Below, one piece after another: positions 7,392 to 7,634 of a DNA stretch of 7,634 nt. The position numbers and the translations under genes are program-made. Position 1 is the first letter of the stretch. The number at the start of each line of letters is the position of its first letter. Source of the DNA: CAYLZW01 sp964388085 (GTDB lineage Bacteria > Myxococcota > UBA727 > CAYLZW01); NCBI GenBank assembly GCA_964388085.1, contig CAYLZW010000278.1:1-7634 (forward strand), given 5' to 3'. Under the pieces are notes generated by a model, which worked only from the letters and a program-made list of their open reading frames with translations, did not search any database and was not told the origin of the DNA.

Positions 7392-7634
7392 CATCAAGAC
7401 GCTGTTCAATTTCGAGCCGCCCGCCACCGACGAAGAGGTGCGCGCCGCGGCGCTCCAGTTCGTGCGGAAGATCTCCGGCAGCACGCGGCCCTCCAAGGTG
7501 AACGAAGAGGCCTTCGCGCAAGCCGTCGACGAGATCCAGCAGATCTCCGCCCGCCTCCTGCGCTCGCTCATCACGCAGGCCCCGCCCAAGGACCGCGAGG
7601 AAGAGGCTGCCAAAGCGAAGGAGCGCTTCCAGAA
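7381..7634 (+). CDS. DUF2277 family protein (3' end cut by window)
   Basis: Eighty-four codons plus two bases are visible, and the frame is still open at the window edge. The N terminus MCRNIKTLFNFEPPATDEE is the hallmark of the DUF2277 family, small (about 85-95 residue) proteins of unknown function in actinobacteria, proteobacteria and others. The rest (LQFVRKISGSTRPSK, the helix AFAQAVDEIQQISARLLRSL, then APPKDREEEAAKAKERF) also follows the family. Only a few residues should be missing. It is predicted to be cytosolic and largely helical, with no membrane segment and no known catalytic motif; Cys2 looks conserved in the family. It is transcribed divergently from the EEP lipoprotein gene across a 34-bp gap. 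Confidence 0.93.
   Translation, partial: MCRNIKTLFNFEPPATDEEVRAAALQFVRKISGSTRPSKVNEEAFAQAVDEIQQISARLLRSLITQAPPKDREEEAAKAKERFQ

Overview
The window is very GC-rich (by eye about two thirds or more), tightly packed, and shows strong G/C preference at third codon positions. The gene mix points to a high-GC proteobacterium-like or myxobacterium-like genome (Myxococcota/Polyangia would fit): a DmdC/FadE5-type acyl-CoA dehydrogenase, a soluble class III adenylate cyclase with an N-terminal sensor-like region, Tex, a lipoprotein of the endonuclease/exonuclease/phosphatase fold and a DUF2277 protein. This placement is an inference from gene content, not a demonstrated identity.

Layout. Positions 1-101 are the 3' end of a group II intron: a textbook domain V, then an elongated domain VI. 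The ribozyme body and any intron-encoded protein lie upstream, outside the window. Two bases after the predicted splice site begins a small unrecognised ORF (104-451, +), followed by a large acyl-CoA dehydrogenase (521-2284, +). It converges on a class III adenylate cyclase (2298-3608, -) with only 13 bp between the stop codons. A 123-bp divergent intergenic region separates the cyclase from tex (3732-6053, +). tex converges, with a 6-bp gap, on a two-gene minus-strand unit: an EEP-fold lipoprotein (6468-7346) followed 3 bp later by a YbgC-like thioesterase (6060-6464). Divergent from the lipoprotein gene is a DUF2277 gene (7381 to the window end, +), cut off at its 3' end. No gene-free stretch exceeds 300 bases.

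How the genes relate. There is no single obvious pathway. The dehydrogenase (fatty acyl-CoA or methylthiopropionyl-CoA type) and the YbgC-like thioesterase both act on acyl-CoA thioesters but are not in one operon. The lipoprotein and thioesterase genes are probably translationally coupled. The cyclase would make cAMP, and Tex is an RNA-binding housekeeping protein.

Expression signals. Three genes without a usable Shine-Dalgarno sequence (dehydrogenase, cyclase, DUF2277) each have a TANNNT -10-like hexamer ending 6-7 bases before the ATG, as expected for leaderless transcripts. The three genes with a purine-rich ribosome binding site (tex, lipoprotein, thioesterase) lack this arrangement. The other main oddities are a nearly perfect 15-bp x5 tandem repeat encoding NGQGS inside the cyclase sensor region and the intron/ORF junction at the left edge. 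I see no clearly novel multi-gene system here.
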